Positions 8,154 to 15,308 of a stretch of DNA of 34,271 bases are shown piece after piece (position 1 is the stretch's first letter; every line of letters starts with the position of its first letter). The position numbers and the translations under genes were made by a program. The notes under the pieces were generated by a model. That model was not told the DNA's origin. It did no database searches and worked only from the letters and a program-made list of their open reading frames with translations. The DNA is from Patulibacter sp. (GTDB lineage: Bacteria > Actinomycetota > Thermoleophilia > Solirubrobacterales > Solirubrobacteraceae), in the NCBI RefSeq assembly GCF_030655195.1, contig NZ_JAURWA010000147.1:1-34271 (forward strand), given 5' to 3'.

Positions 8154-9215
8154 ATGCCCCCACGTTCCACGATCCCCGCCGTCGCGTCCGCCGCCCTGCT
8201 CGCCGCGGCGCTGGCCCCCGGCGCCGCCCACGCCGCGTCCGGCGGCCTGGTGACGGAGGCCTCCGCCACCCCGGCCAACGGCCCCACCGTCCCGGCGAAG
8301 GCCGCCTCCTCCGGCAGCACCGCGAAGCCCCGCGCCTCCGTCCGCCCCTCGTCGGCGGCCACGATCGTCCTCTCGTCCTCGTCGCGGGTCACCGCCCGGA
8401 CGACGCCGAACGGCACGAAGCGCGCGGGGACGATGAAGAACGGCGAGGCCACCCGCGTCCGCTGCCAGGTCAACTCGACCCGCGCCGTCACCAGCGGGCG
8501 CTACGGCACCTCGAAGGTCTGGAACCGCGTCAAGCTGAAGAACGGCAGGACGGGGTACGTCCCGGACGTCTACATGAGCACGTCGAGCAAGAACTCGCTC
8601 GTCGCGCCGTACTGCGGCTACCCCGACCCGCCGGCCCCGACGGGGGCCAACCCGCAGCAGGGGCGCTGCAGCTCGGTGGCCTCCGTCGACCTCGTCCAGG
8701 TGCCGACGAAGCCCAACGGGGACGGCGACCCGGTCGCGTTCTCGAAGCTGGCCGCGCCGTTCGCGATCGAGTCCAAGCAGGAGACCCGCGTCCCCGCCGC
8801 CGTGACCCTGGCGCAGGGGATCCTCGAGTCCGCCTCGGGCACGCTCGCCGCCGGCGCGAACAACTACTTCGGCATCAAGGCCCAGGCCGTCGCCGGGCAG
8901 GGCGGGATCTTCCGCTGGGGCCCCAACGCCGTGGGCTGCGTCCACAAGCAGACCAACGAGAGCGAGGGCGGTCGCACCGTCCGCCAGATCGCCTCGTTCC
9001 GCATGTACGTCGACATGAAGGGCTCGTTCGTCGACCACGGCCTCTTCCTCGTCGTCAACACTCGCTACGCCCCGGCGTTCCAGTTCGTGAACGACCCGGA
9101 GCGGTTCGCCAAGGCGATCCACAAGGCCGGCTACGCCACCGACCCGGCCTACAGCAACAGCCTGATCAACCTGATGAACCGGCCCGAGTTGAACCTGAAG
9201 CAGTACGACCGGTAG
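8154..9215 (+). CDS. secreted SH3b / N-acetylglucosaminidase (GH73-type) cell-wall hydrolase
   Basis: This 353-residue exported protein probably cuts peptidoglycan glycan strands. A signal peptide covers about residues 1-27 (hydrophobic VASAALLAAALAPG, then AHAAS as the cleavage region). A Ser/Ala/Pro-rich stretch leads into a bacterial SH3-like wall-binding domain at about 77-140 (SRVTARTTPNGT ... GRTGYVPDVYM). A FlgJ/LytD-like glucosaminidase domain runs from about 200 to the end; ILESASG holds the likely catalytic Glu225, and NNYFGIK is a family motif. The start is the only one giving a full signal peptide. It has no Shine-Dalgarno; TTACGA (8142-8147) may be a weak -10 of a leaderless message. 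It lies alone between the ABC operon and a repeat array. Confidence 0.85.
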   Translation: MPPRSTIPAVASAALLAAALAPGAAHAASGGLVTEASATPANGPTVPAKAASSGSTAKPRASVRPSSAATIVLSSSSRVTARTTPNGTKRAGTMKNGEATRVRCQVNSTRAVTSGRYGTSKVWNRVKLKNGRTGYVPDVYMSTSSKNSLVAPYCGYPDPPAPTGANPQQGRCSSVASVDLVQVPTKPNGDGDPVAFSKLAAPFAIESKQETRVPAAVTLAQGILESASGTLAAGANNYFGIKAQAVAGQGGIFRWGPNAVGCVHKQTNESEGGRTVRQIASFRMYVDMKGSFVDHGLFLVVNTRYAPAFQFVNDPERFAKAIHKAGYATDPAYSNSLINLMNRPELNLKQYDR

Positions 9216-9240
9216 GGGCGCGGTCGGGCCGGGCGGGACT

Positions 9241-9449
9241 ACCAGGACGGGGCCGGCGGGCCCGGCTTGCCGGGACGGCGCCGGCGGGACGGCCCTGCCG
9301 GGAAGGCGCCGGCGGGAAGGCCATGCGGGGAAGGCGCTGCCGGGACGGGGCTGGCGGGCCGGGCCTGCCGGGACGGGGCCGACGGGACGGTCCTGCCGGG
9401 AAGGCGCCGGCGGGCCGGCCCTGCCGAGACGGCCTGCCGGGACGGCGCT
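9241..9449. repeat. 14-bp tandem repeat array (about 15 units)
   Basis: Fifteen head-to-tail 14-base units start at 9241 and repeat every 14 bases (unit 14, at 9423, has lost one base). Typical units are GCCGGGACGGCGCC and GGCGGGAAGGCCCT, often alternating, so the array also reads as a 28-base repeat. It fills most of the 285-base gap between two convergent genes. Fourteen is not a multiple of three, so long open frames across it are a by-product of the absence of stops. It may act as a transcription stop for both genes; I see no other terminator there. Confidence 0.85.
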
Positions 9450-9500
9450 GCCAAGCCGAAGAGCGGCGCGGCCGTCACTGCCGCGCCGGCCGGGCGTCGG

Positions 9501-10937
9501 TCAGTCGCCGGAGGCGTTGACGCGCGGTGCGGCCTGCGCGTCCTCGTCCGTCGCCTCGGGGGCCGGGGCGGTCGAGGCAGGCTCCCCCTCCGGCGGGGTC
9601 GAGGCGTCGTCGGCGTCCGCGTCGGCGCCGGCCCCGCCGAAGGCGATCTCGTCCGGCGCGTCGAGGCGGCCCGGATGGCCCAGGCGCCCCAGCTCGGATC
9701 CGTCGCGGCCGAAGAACAGCCCGACGGTCCAGTCCGCCACGAGCCGGATCTTCCGGGTCGTGCCCGGCATCGAGCCCAGGTGGTAGGTCCGGGCGATGAA
9801 CCAGGCGGGGACGCCGCGCCAGCGCAGGCCGACCGTCGAGGCGACCGCCTTGCCGCGCCCGAGGTCGACGAAGACGCCGAGCGTCTTGTAGGTGAACTGC
9901 CGCGGCTTGCGGTCCGACAGGGTGAGGATCACGTTGTCGGCGACCTTCCGGCCCTGACGGATCGCGTGCTGGGCGGTCGGCGGCGCGGGGCGCTCGAGGT
10001 CCAGCGGGTCCGGCACGTGCGCGGCGTCGCCGATCGCCCAGACGCCGGGAACGCCCTTCACGCGCAGCGCGCGGTCCACGACGATGCGGCCGGACCGGTC
10101 GTCGAGCGGGACGCCCAGGCTCTTGACGACGGGGCTCGGCTTGACGCCGGCGGTCCAGACGACCGTGCGGCAGGGCAGGACCTCGCCGCCGGCCAGCGTG
10201 GCCGTGTCGGCGGTCATCGCGTCGATCGTGGTGCCGGTGCGGATCTCGATGCCTCGGGCCTTCAGCTCACGGACGGCGAAGTCCGCCAGCGAGGCCGGGA
10301 TCTCGGGCATCACGCGGTCGCGGGCCTCGACGAGCACGAAGCGCACGCCCTGGTCGCGGCAGCGCGGGTAGCGGTCCAGCAGGTCGGTGGCGAAGTCCTG
10401 CAGCTCGGCCAGGCCCTCGAGACCGGCGTACCCGGCGCCGACGAAGACGAACGTCAGCCACTCGGCGCGGTCCGCGGGATCGTCGATGCCCTCGGCGACC
10501 TCCAGGCTCTGCAGCAGGCGATTGCGCAGCGCGATCGCCTCCGGCAGCGTCTTCATGCCCACGGCGTGTTCGGCCAGACCGGGGATCGGCAGCGTGCGCG
10601 AGACGGAGCCGACCGCCACGATCAGGTGGTCGTAGGGCAGCTCCTGCTGGCGGCCGTCCCCCGTGGTGACGTTCAGGACCTTGGCGGCCGGATCCGCACC
10701 CGTGACGGCCCCCAGGCGCAGGTGGGTGTGGTGCAGCTGCTCGCGCAACGGCACGACCGCGTGGCGCGGCTCGAGCGTGCCGGCCGCCGCCCCGGGCAGC
10801 AGCGGCGTGTACAGCATGAAGTTCTGGTCGGAGACCAGCGTCACCTGCGCGCTGTTGTGGGGCAGCTTGCGCTCGAGCCGGCGTGCCGCCTCGAGCCCTC
10901 CGAAGCCGCCGCCGGCGATCACGATGTTCCATGCCAT
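9501..10937 (-). CDS. ndh: type II NADH dehydrogenase (NDH-2), FAD-dependent
   Basis: This 478-residue single-subunit, non-proton-pumping NADH:quinone oxidoreductase acts peripherally on the membrane. The N-terminal FAD-binding loop is IAGGGFGG (about residues 7-14) and the second NAD-binding loop is FVFVGAGYAGLEG. The late FAD motif AIGDAAHVPD and the segment QHAIRQGRKVADN are typical of NDH-2. The C-terminal domain with AIGDAA then GRGKAVA is as expected for membrane-associating forms. A low-complexity acidic/Ala/Pro tail of about 60 residues follows. The start at 10937 sits 6 bases from a -10 box TAGGCT, so the message is probably leaderless. The gene is bounded by two repeat arrays. Rex proteins elsewhere control ndh genes, but I saw no Rex site here. 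Confidence 0.9.
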   Translation of the reverse strand: MAWNIVIAGGGFGGLEAARRLERKLPHNSAQVTLVSDQNFMLYTPLLPGAAAGTLEPRHAVVPLREQLHHTHLRLGAVTGADPAAKVLNVTTGDGRQQELPYDHLIVAVGSVSRTLPIPGLAEHAVGMKTLPEAIALRNRLLQSLEVAEGIDDPADRAEWLTFVFVGAGYAGLEGLAELQDFATDLLDRYPRCRDQGVRFVLVEARDRVMPEIPASLADFAVRELKARGIEIRTGTTIDAMTADTATLAGGEVLPCRTVVWTAGVKPSPVVKSLGVPLDDRSGRIVVDRALRVKGVPGVWAIGDAAHVPDPLDLERPAPPTAQHAIRQGRKVADNVILTLSDRKPRQFTYKTLGVFVDLGRGKAVASTVGLRWRGVPAWFIARTYHLGSMPGTTRKIRLVADWTVGLFFGRDGSELGRLGHPGRLDAPDEIAFGGAGADADADDASTPPEGEPASTAPAPEATDEDAQAAPRVNASGD

Positions 10938-10943
10938 GGAGCG

Positions 10944-10949
10944 AGCCTA
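10944..10949 (-). promoter_or_regulatory. -10 element of ndh
   Basis: TAGGCT on the minus strand ends 6 bases before the ATG at 10937, with no Shine-Dalgarno between. TTCGCC, 18 bases further upstream, is a weak -35. A leaderless transcript is likely. Confidence 0.45.
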
Positions 10950-11067
10950 TGCCCGGAAGCGCCATGAGGCGAACCGCACGACGCCCGTCCCGGCCGTTCG
11001 TGCCGTACGGCGCACGCCTCCCGTGACCGGTCGCACGGAGCGGGGCGTCGGTGGCGGGGGGTGGTCA

Positions 11068-11103
11068 GGGGGCGGGCGGGCGGGCGGGCCGGGCGGGCGG
11101 GGG
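11068..11103 (+). other. G-quadruplex-capable G-tract run
   Basis: Seven or more runs of three or more G, each separated by one or two bases (GGGC repeated), lie in the shared ndh/amidase upstream region about 130 bases upstream of ndh. The spacing fits the standard quadruplex pattern on the plus strand. Function is not shown by sequence. Confidence 0.55.
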
Positions 11104-11136
11104 CCGGCCGGCCCGGGGGCAGGCCGGGGTGGCTCG

Positions 11137-11419
11137 CCGGCGCGGCCGGGGTCCGGTCGATCCGGTGCCACCACCTGGCACGAGATCGCCCCACCCCCAC
11201 GTGATCCGGCCGGCGCGGCCGGGGTCCGGTCGATCCGGTGCCACCACCCGGCACGAGATCGCCCCACCCCCACGTAATCCGGCCGACGCGGCCGGGGTCC
11301 GGTCGATCCGGTGCCACCACCCGGCACGAGATCGCCCCACCCCCACGTAATCCGGCCGACGCGGCCGGAGTCCGGTCGATCCGGCGCCACCACCCGGCAC
11401 GAGATCGCCCCACCCCCAC
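11137..11419. repeat. 73-bp tandem repeat array (four units)
   Basis: Units begin at 11137, 11210, 11283 and 11356, exactly 73 bases apart; the fourth is truncated at 11419. Units differ by only a few bases. Each holds GTCCGGTCGATCCGG and then GTGCCACCACCYGGCAC, where GTGCC/GGCAC can form a small hairpin (6 bp in unit 1, 5 bp in units 2 and 3, disrupted in unit 4). The array lies in the 652-base gap between the divergent ndh and amidase genes. The rest of that gap holds the G-tract run, an inverted repeat at 11448-11461 and the amidase promoter. Seventy-three is not a multiple of three, so I regard it as non-coding. Confidence 0.9.
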
Positions 11420-11447
11420 CGGCGCATCCCTGTCCGAGGTCACGTCC

Positions 11448-11461
11448 GGTGGTGAACCACC
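11448..11461. promoter_or_regulatory. small inverted repeat, possible operator
   Basis: GGTGGT-GA-ACCACC is a perfect 6-base inverted repeat between the 73-bp array and the amidase promoter, about 120 bases upstream of the -10. It could be an operator or chance. Confidence 0.25.
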
Positions 11462-11554
11462 TTCTTGGATCGGCGCCGACCGCTCCGGGTCCGGTCCCGC
11501 CGCCCGGGCCCGTCGGCCGCGAAGGGCCCCGACGCCCGGGCCCGAGGCCGCGGA

Positions 11555-11583
11555 TGGACGCCGGACCGGGGGTCCCGTAGGTT
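11555..11583 (+). promoter_or_regulatory. amidase promoter, leaderless
   Basis: The -35 TGGACG (11555-11560) is followed after 17 bases by the -10 TAGGTT (11578-11583), which ends 6 bases before the GTG start at 11590. The -35 and spacing are identical to the reductase promoter at 2133-2161. There is no room for a ribosome-binding site. Confidence 0.6.
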
Positions 11584-11589
11584 GCGCGC

Positions 11590-13032
11590 GTGACCGCCCC
11601 CGCCCCGACGGCCACCGGCCGGTCCTCCGCCCTCGAGCTGGCCGCCGCGATCCGCGGCGGCGCGCGCTCCGCCGTCGACGTCGTCGACGAGGCCCTGCGC
11701 CTCGTCGACGCGTGGAACCCCGGCCTGAACGCGATCGTCGTCGACCTGCGCGACGAGGCCCGCGAGGCGGCCGCGGCGGCCGACCGCCTGCTCGCCGCCG
11801 CCGACCCGGACGACGCGCCGCCACCGCTGCTCGGGGTCCCGATCACGATCAAGGAGTCGATCTGCGTCGCCGGAGCGCCCAATTCGGCCGGTGCGCTGCC
11901 GCGGCGCGACGTCCGGGCCGCGGAGGACGCGCCGGTCGTCGCGCGCCTGCGGGCGGCCGGGGCGATCCCGATCGGGCTGACGAACACGTCCGAGCTCTGC
12001 ATGTGGATCGAGACCGACAACCCGGTCCACGGCCTGACCCGCAACCCCTACGACCCCGCGCGGTCCGCGGGCGGCAGCTCCGGTGGCGAGGGCGCGGCCG
12101 TCGGGGCGGGGATCGTGTCGTTCGGCATCGGGTCCGACGTCGGCGGATCGATCCGCATCCCGGCGGCCTGGAACGGCGTCTTCGGGCACAAGCCGTCCCT
12201 GGGCCTGGTGCCGCTGACCGGGGCGTTCCCGCCGGCCGTGGGCGAGACCGGGCGACTGCTGGTCAACGGGCCGCTCTCCCGGCGCGCAGACGACCTCATG
12301 CCGGTGCTGCGGACCATCGCCGGGCCGGACGGGAGCTGCGAGCGGGCCGTGCCGATGGACCTCGGCGACCCGGCGGGGGTCGGGCTCGACGGCCTGCGGG
12401 TGCTGGTCGGCGACCGACCGTTCCTCGGCCGCACCGCCGCCGAGGTCCTCGCGGCCCGCGACCGTGCGGCGGCGACGCTCCAGGCTGCCGGAGCGCGGAT
12501 CGTCCCCGCGGACCTCCGCGGGTGGCGCCGGGCGTACGAGGCGTACCTCGTGGCACTGGCCGACGGCGGGGCCCTGACGATGATGGACGAGCTCGAGGCG
12601 GCCGGTTACGCGCGCCCGACGGTCCGTACGCTGCTGCGCGGCTCGCCCCACACCGCGGCGACGCGGCTGCTGACCCTCGGCGACCTGGTCCCCTCCGGCT
12701 CGTCCCGGCGGCGGGCGAAGCTGATCGAGGCCGGCCGCGCGTTCTCCCGCGAGGTCGCCGCCCAGATCGGCGACGGCGTGCTGCTCGTGCCGCCGATGCC
12801 CACGACGGCGCCGCCGCACGGCGCGACGCTGCGCCGACCGTGGATCGGGCACGGCATGCAGGTGCTGAACCTCGCGGCGGTCCCGGTGACCCAGGTGCCG
12901 ATGGGTCTCGGAGCCGGCGGGCTGCCCGTCGGGGTCCAGGTCGCGGCCGGCCCGGGACGGGACCACGTGAGCATCGCGGTCGCGCTGGAGCTCGAGCGGG
13001 CCCACGGCGGCTGGGTGCCCCCGGGCGGCTGA
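11590..13032 (+). CDS. amidase, amidase-signature family
   Basis: This 480-residue cytosolic amide hydrolase belongs to the family of GatA, fatty-acid amide hydrolase and bacterial acylamidases. The Ser-cisSer-Lys triad is complete: Lys88 in ITIKES, Ser163 in GGSSGGE and nucleophile Ser187 in [12 protein letters not shown], with the usual 24-residue spacing between the two serines. Length is normal. It is unlikely to be GatA because no gatB/gatC is adjacent and the region after the triad reads like the indoleacetamide/aryl-amide branch; the substrate is not deducible. The GTG is fixed by the promoter 6 bases upstream. The gene stands alone between two repeat arrays. Confidence 0.85.
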   Translation: MTAPAPTATGRSSALELAAAIRGGARSAVDVVDEALRLVDAWNPGLNAIVVDLRDEAREAAAAADRLLAAADPDDAPPPLLGVPITIKESICVAGAPNSAGALPRRDVRAAEDAPVVARLRAAGAIPIGLTNTSELCMWIETDNPVHGLTRNPYDPARSAGGSSGGEGAAVGAGIVSFGIGSDVGGSIRIPAAWNGVFGHKPSLGLVPLTGAFPPAVGETGRLLVNGPLSRRADDLMPVLRTIAGPDGSCERAVPMDLGDPAGVGLDGLRVLVGDRPFLGRTAAEVLAARDRAAATLQAAGARIVPADLRGWRRAYEAYLVALADGGALTMMDELEAAGYARPTVRTLLRGSPHTAATRLLTLGDLVPSGSSRRRAKLIEAGRAFSREVAAQIGDGVLLVPPMPTTAPPHGATLRRPWIGHGMQVLNLAAVPVTQVPMGLGAGGLPVGVQVAAGPGRDHVSIAVALELERAHGGWVPPGG

Positions 13033-13063
13033 CGGGATCGACCTCGGCGCGGAGGCGTCGCGC

Positions 13064-13311
13064 GGGGGCGGATGTATCCACGGCCGCCTCGTGTGGGGCC
13101 GGGCGTCGACAGCACGGCCTCGTGCGGGGCCGGGTGTCGGCACGACGGCGTCGCTCGGGGCCGGAAGCCGGCACCACGGCCTTGTGCGGGGCCGGGTCTC
13201 GGCACGACGGCGTCGCTCGGGGCCGGAAGTCGGCGCGACCGTGTCGCGCGGGGCCGGAAGTCAGCACGACCGTGTCCCGCGGGGCCCGGCTTCGGCACGA
13301 CGGCGTCGCGT
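13064..13311. repeat. 31-bp tandem repeat array (eight units)
   Basis: Eight contiguous units start at 13064 and every 31 bases to 13281. The common part is GGGGCCGG, then GTCGGCACGACGGCGTCG, which contains the palindrome CGACG-G-CGTCG. The first unit is the most diverged. Units 2 and 4, and 3 and 5, resemble each other more than their neighbours, indicating duplication of a 62-base pair of units. There are no unique spacers, so it is not CRISPR. The array separates the amidase gene from tRNA-Gln. Confidence 0.9.
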
Positions 13312-13326
13312 CCCCCGGAACGACGG

Positions 13327-13348
13327 GAGGCGCCCCGTGGGGCGCCTC
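13327..13348 (-). terminator. hairpin terminator downstream of tRNA-Gln
   Basis: GAGGCGCCCC (13327-13336) and GGGGCGCCTC (13339-13348) are exact reverse complements around a GT centre. The hairpin begins 8 bases after the tRNA 3' end on the minus strand, as expected for its terminator, and could also stop plus-strand reads from the amidase. Confidence 0.6.
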
Positions 13349-13356
13349 TCGCGGTA

Positions 13357-13428
13357 CTGCCGGACAAGGACTCGAACCTTGAATGCTGGTACCAGAAACC
13401 AGTGTGTTGCCAATTACACCATCCGGCA
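13357..13428 (-). tRNA. tRNA-Gln (anticodon CUG)
   Basis: The 72-base cloverleaf reads on the minus strand. The acceptor arms TGCCGGA (13428-13422) and TCCGGCA (13364-13358) pair fully, with a G discriminator at 13357. The D arm holds TAATTGGCAA. The anticodon arm CTGGT/ACCAG encloses TTCTGGT, so the anticodon is CTG (13395-13393) for glutamine. The T arm is CAAGG-TTCGAGT-CCTTG. CCA is not encoded. It has a -10 box at 13462-13467 and a terminator at 13327-13348, so it is a single-gene unit. Confidence 0.95.
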
Positions 13429-13461
13429 CCGGCGGCCGCCGAGGCGGAACCGCGGTCGCGG

Positions 13462-13467
13462 ATCATA
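13462..13467 (-). promoter_or_regulatory. -10 element of tRNA-Gln
   Basis: TATGAT on the minus strand lies 33 bases upstream of the tRNA 5' end, in an AT-rich patch of otherwise GC-rich sequence. I find no good -35. It predicts a precursor leader of about 27 bases. Confidence 0.45.
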
Positions 13468-13544
13468 GCGGGGAAGTCCGTGGCGCGCGGTGCGCTCGGC
13501 AGCGTCGCGAGCGGCCCGACGGGACGGCGGCCCGGCCCTCGATC

Positions 13545-14055
13545 TCAGGCGTGCGTCGACCGCCACCGTCGGGCGCCGCCGTGGCGAAGTGGCGTTTCGC
13601 GCACGTCAGGCGTGCGTCGTCCGCCACCGTCGGGCGCGACCGTGGCGATATGGCGTTTCGCGCACGTCAGGCATGCGTCGTCCGCCACCGTCGGGCGCCA
13701 CCGTGGCGATATGGCGCTTCGCGCACGTCAGGCGTGCGTCGTTCGCCACGCTCGGGCGCCCGCCGTCGGGAAGTGGTGTGTCGCGCTGGTCAGGCGTGCG
13801 TCGACCGCACGCTCGGGCGCCACCGTCGAGAATTGGCGTTTCGCGCACGTCAGGCATGCCTTGACCGCCACGGTCGGGCGCCCTCCGTCGCGAACTGGCG
13901 TTTCGCGCACGTCAGGCGTGCGTCGACCGCCACCGTCGGGCGCCCCCGTCGCGAACTGGCGATTCGCGCACGTCGGGAGTGCCGCATCCGCCGCTCTCGC
14001 CCCCGGCCCCGGGGTCGACGGGGCGTTTCGCGCACGTCAGGCGTGCGCGTCGCCC
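13545..14055. repeat. about 61-bp tandem repeat array (about nine units)
   Basis: The word TCAGG with flanks recurs at 13545, 13606, 13667, 13728, 13790, 13850, 13912, 13973 (as TCGGG) and 14037, a period of 60-64 and mostly 61 bases. Each good unit has CGCACG-TCAGG-CGTGCG, a 6-base-pair hairpin (one pair lost in units with CATGCG), then CGCCACCGTCGGGCGCC and TGGCGTTTCGCGCA. Unit lengths vary by one base or more, so no frame is kept and no protein is likely. The array fills the 636 bases from tRNA-Gln to within ten bases of the trkA stop, apart from the tRNA promoter region. Confidence 0.9.
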
Positions 14056-14064
14056 CGCCCGACC

Positions 14065-14727
14065 TCAGGCCCCGACGGCGAAGAGGCCCGTGATGCCGTC
14101 CTCGAGGCCCGGGTCGAGGACCACGAGGACCTCGTCGCCGGCCTCGATGACCGTGTCGGCCTTGGGGACGAAGCCGGCGCCCTTGCGCAGGACGGAGATG
14201 ATCAGCGAGCCCTCGGGCATCTGGATCTCGGCGACGCGCTTGCCCGCGGCCGGCGCGGCGGGCGTGACCTCGACCTCGACGATCTCCAGGCGCTCGGCGT
14301 GGAGGTCCAGCAGGTGGACCAGGCCGAAGCTCGGCACCTCGTGCTCGATCAGGCGCAGGATCAGGTCGGTGGCCGACACGACCGGGGCGACGCCCAGCAG
14401 GTCGAACAGCTCGCGGTTGCGCGGGTTGTTGACGCGGGCGATGGTGCGCGGGATGTCGTACTTCTCGCGGGCCATCTGGCAGATGAGGATGTTGTCCTCG
14501 TCGTCGCCGGTGACCGCGACGACGAGCTCGGCGCGCTGGATGCCGGCGCGCTCGAGCACCCACATCTCGGTCGCGTCGCCGTACTGGACGGCGTGCTCGA
14601 GCTCCTCCTCGATGGTCAGGTAGCGCCTGCGGGTCTGCTCGATCAGCGTGACCTCGTGGCCCTTGTCGATGAGCTCGCGGGCGAGGTTCCAGCCGACCTT
14701 GCCGCCGCCGGCGATCACGACGTACAT
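14065..14727 (-). CDS. trkA: TrkA-type RCK protein (RCK_N + RCK_C)
   Basis: This 220-residue cytosolic regulatory protein binds nucleotide and gates a potassium transporter. The N-terminal Rossmann domain starts MYVVIAGGGKVGWNLA (GxGxxG), with Glu at the end of strand 2 (VTLIEQ) as in NAD(H) binders. A TrkA-C domain occupies about residues 135-220 (ERLEIVEVEV ... VIEAGDEVLVVLDP). Length equals a single-RCK TrkA. It follows a second RCK_N gene by a one-base overlap (TGATG), the pattern of ceoC after ceoB in mycobacteria. No TrkH/KtrB channel gene is in the window. The neighbouring transporters are APC permeases. Confidence 0.85.
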   Translation of the reverse strand: MYVVIAGGGKVGWNLARELIDKGHEVTLIEQTRRRYLTIEEELEHAVQYGDATEMWVLERAGIQRAELVVAVTGDDEDNILICQMAREKYDIPRTIARVNNPRNRELFDLLGVAPVVSATDLILRLIEHEVPSFGLVHLLDLHAERLEIVEVEVTPAAPAAGKRVAEIQMPEGSLIISVLRKGAGFVPKADTVIEAGDEVLVVLDPGLEDGITGLFAVGA

Positions 14728-15152
14728 CAGGAGACCTCGACGATCGCCGACTCGAACATGGAGATCGCCTGCAGCGTCGGGCAGATCGTGCGCACGCCCT
14801 GCTCGGCGTACCAGGTGGCGCGGGCCGGATCCATGACGCGGGCGATCACCGTGGTGACGTTGAAGCGCTTCTGGGCGACCTGGGCGATGACGAGGTTCGT
14901 GTTGTCGCCCGACGTCGACGCGATGAAGACGTCCGCCTCGTCGATGCCGGCCTCCCGCAGGGCCTCGACCTCGATGCCCTGACCGACGGTGAAGCGGCCG
15001 CCGGTCTCCTCCCACGAGGAGGCCAGACCGGCGTCGAGCCGCTCGTGGCTCAGTGGGTCGTGGTCGAGCACCGAGACCTCGTGCCCCCGGGCGAGCATCG
15101 ACTGCGCGACGGCCGAGCCGACGCGGCCGGCTCCTACGATGAGCACGAACAT
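14727..15152 (-). CDS. short TrkA-N (RCK_N only) protein
   Basis: This 141-residue protein consists of one RCK_N Rossmann domain: MFVLIVGAGRVGSAVA has the GxGxxG loop and VSVLDHD the acidic strand-2 end. There is no TrkA-C domain, and the gene ends cleanly with a stop overlapping the trkA start, so it is naturally short rather than broken. It corresponds in size and position to mycobacterial ceoB and probably forms a mixed complex with the 220-residue partner. The start at 15152 is chosen because a -10 TACAGT ends 9 bases upstream; an in-frame ATG at 15191 would lie upstream of that box. Confidence 0.85.
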   Translation of the reverse strand: MFVLIVGAGRVGSAVAQSMLARGHEVSVLDHDPLSHERLDAGLASSWEETGGRFTVGQGIEVEALREAGIDEADVFIASTSGDNTNLVIAQVAQKRFNVTTVIARVMDPARATWYAEQGVRTICPTLQAISMFESAIVEVS

Positions 15153-15161
15153 ACGCGCGGG

Positions 15162-15167
15162 ACTGTA
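15162..15167 (-). promoter_or_regulatory. -10 element of the RCK pair
   Basis: TACAGT on the minus strand ends 9 bases before the ATG at 15152, with no Shine-Dalgarno. A near-leaderless two-gene transcript is implied, separate from the permease unit upstream. Confidence 0.4.
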
Positions 15168-15253
15168 GCGCGGTGGGCCGCCAGGACCCATCCGGGAGCC
15201 GGACGCCCCGCTGCTCGCCCGGGACGCGTCCGGGTCCTCCCCGCCGTCGGCCC

Positions 15254-15290
15254 GGGACTCTCCGTCCCTCGCGGTGGGCGACCGCCCACC
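15254..15290 (-). terminator. terminator hairpins after the APC permease operon
   Basis: Downstream of the permease stop, GGTGGGCG (15273-15280) and CGCCCACC (15283-15290) form an 8-base-pair hairpin. GGGAC (15254-15258) and GTCCC (15264-15268) form a second, weaker one. They separate the permease unit from the RCK pair. Confidence 0.5.
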
Positions 15291-15308
15291 CCGGCGAGCC
15301 GCCCACCC

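Noticed and set aside
9239..9478. Pro/Ala/Arg-rich small protein over the 14-bp array
   Set aside because: It consists only of translated 14-base repeats, has no start signals, and the same array is open in several frames.
11590..13032. GatA subunit of tRNA amidotransferase, suggested by closeness to tRNA-Gln
   Set aside because: There is no gatB or gatC beside it, the gene has its own promoter, and the tRNA is a separate unit on the other strand; proximity is probably chance.
13064..14055. CRISPR array
   Set aside because: The repeats are directly adjacent with no unique spacers, unit lengths differ between arrays, and no cas genes are present.
13383..14093. Repetitive protein reading through the 61-bp repeats
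   Set aside because: The unit is not a multiple of three and varies in length, so the reading frame rotates; the apparent protein repeats are a by-product of DNA repeats, and it overlaps a tRNA.
14727..15152. Short RCK gene as a truncated trkA
   Set aside because: It ends with a stop overlapping the next start and matches the size of mycobacterial ceoB, so it is a natural short form.
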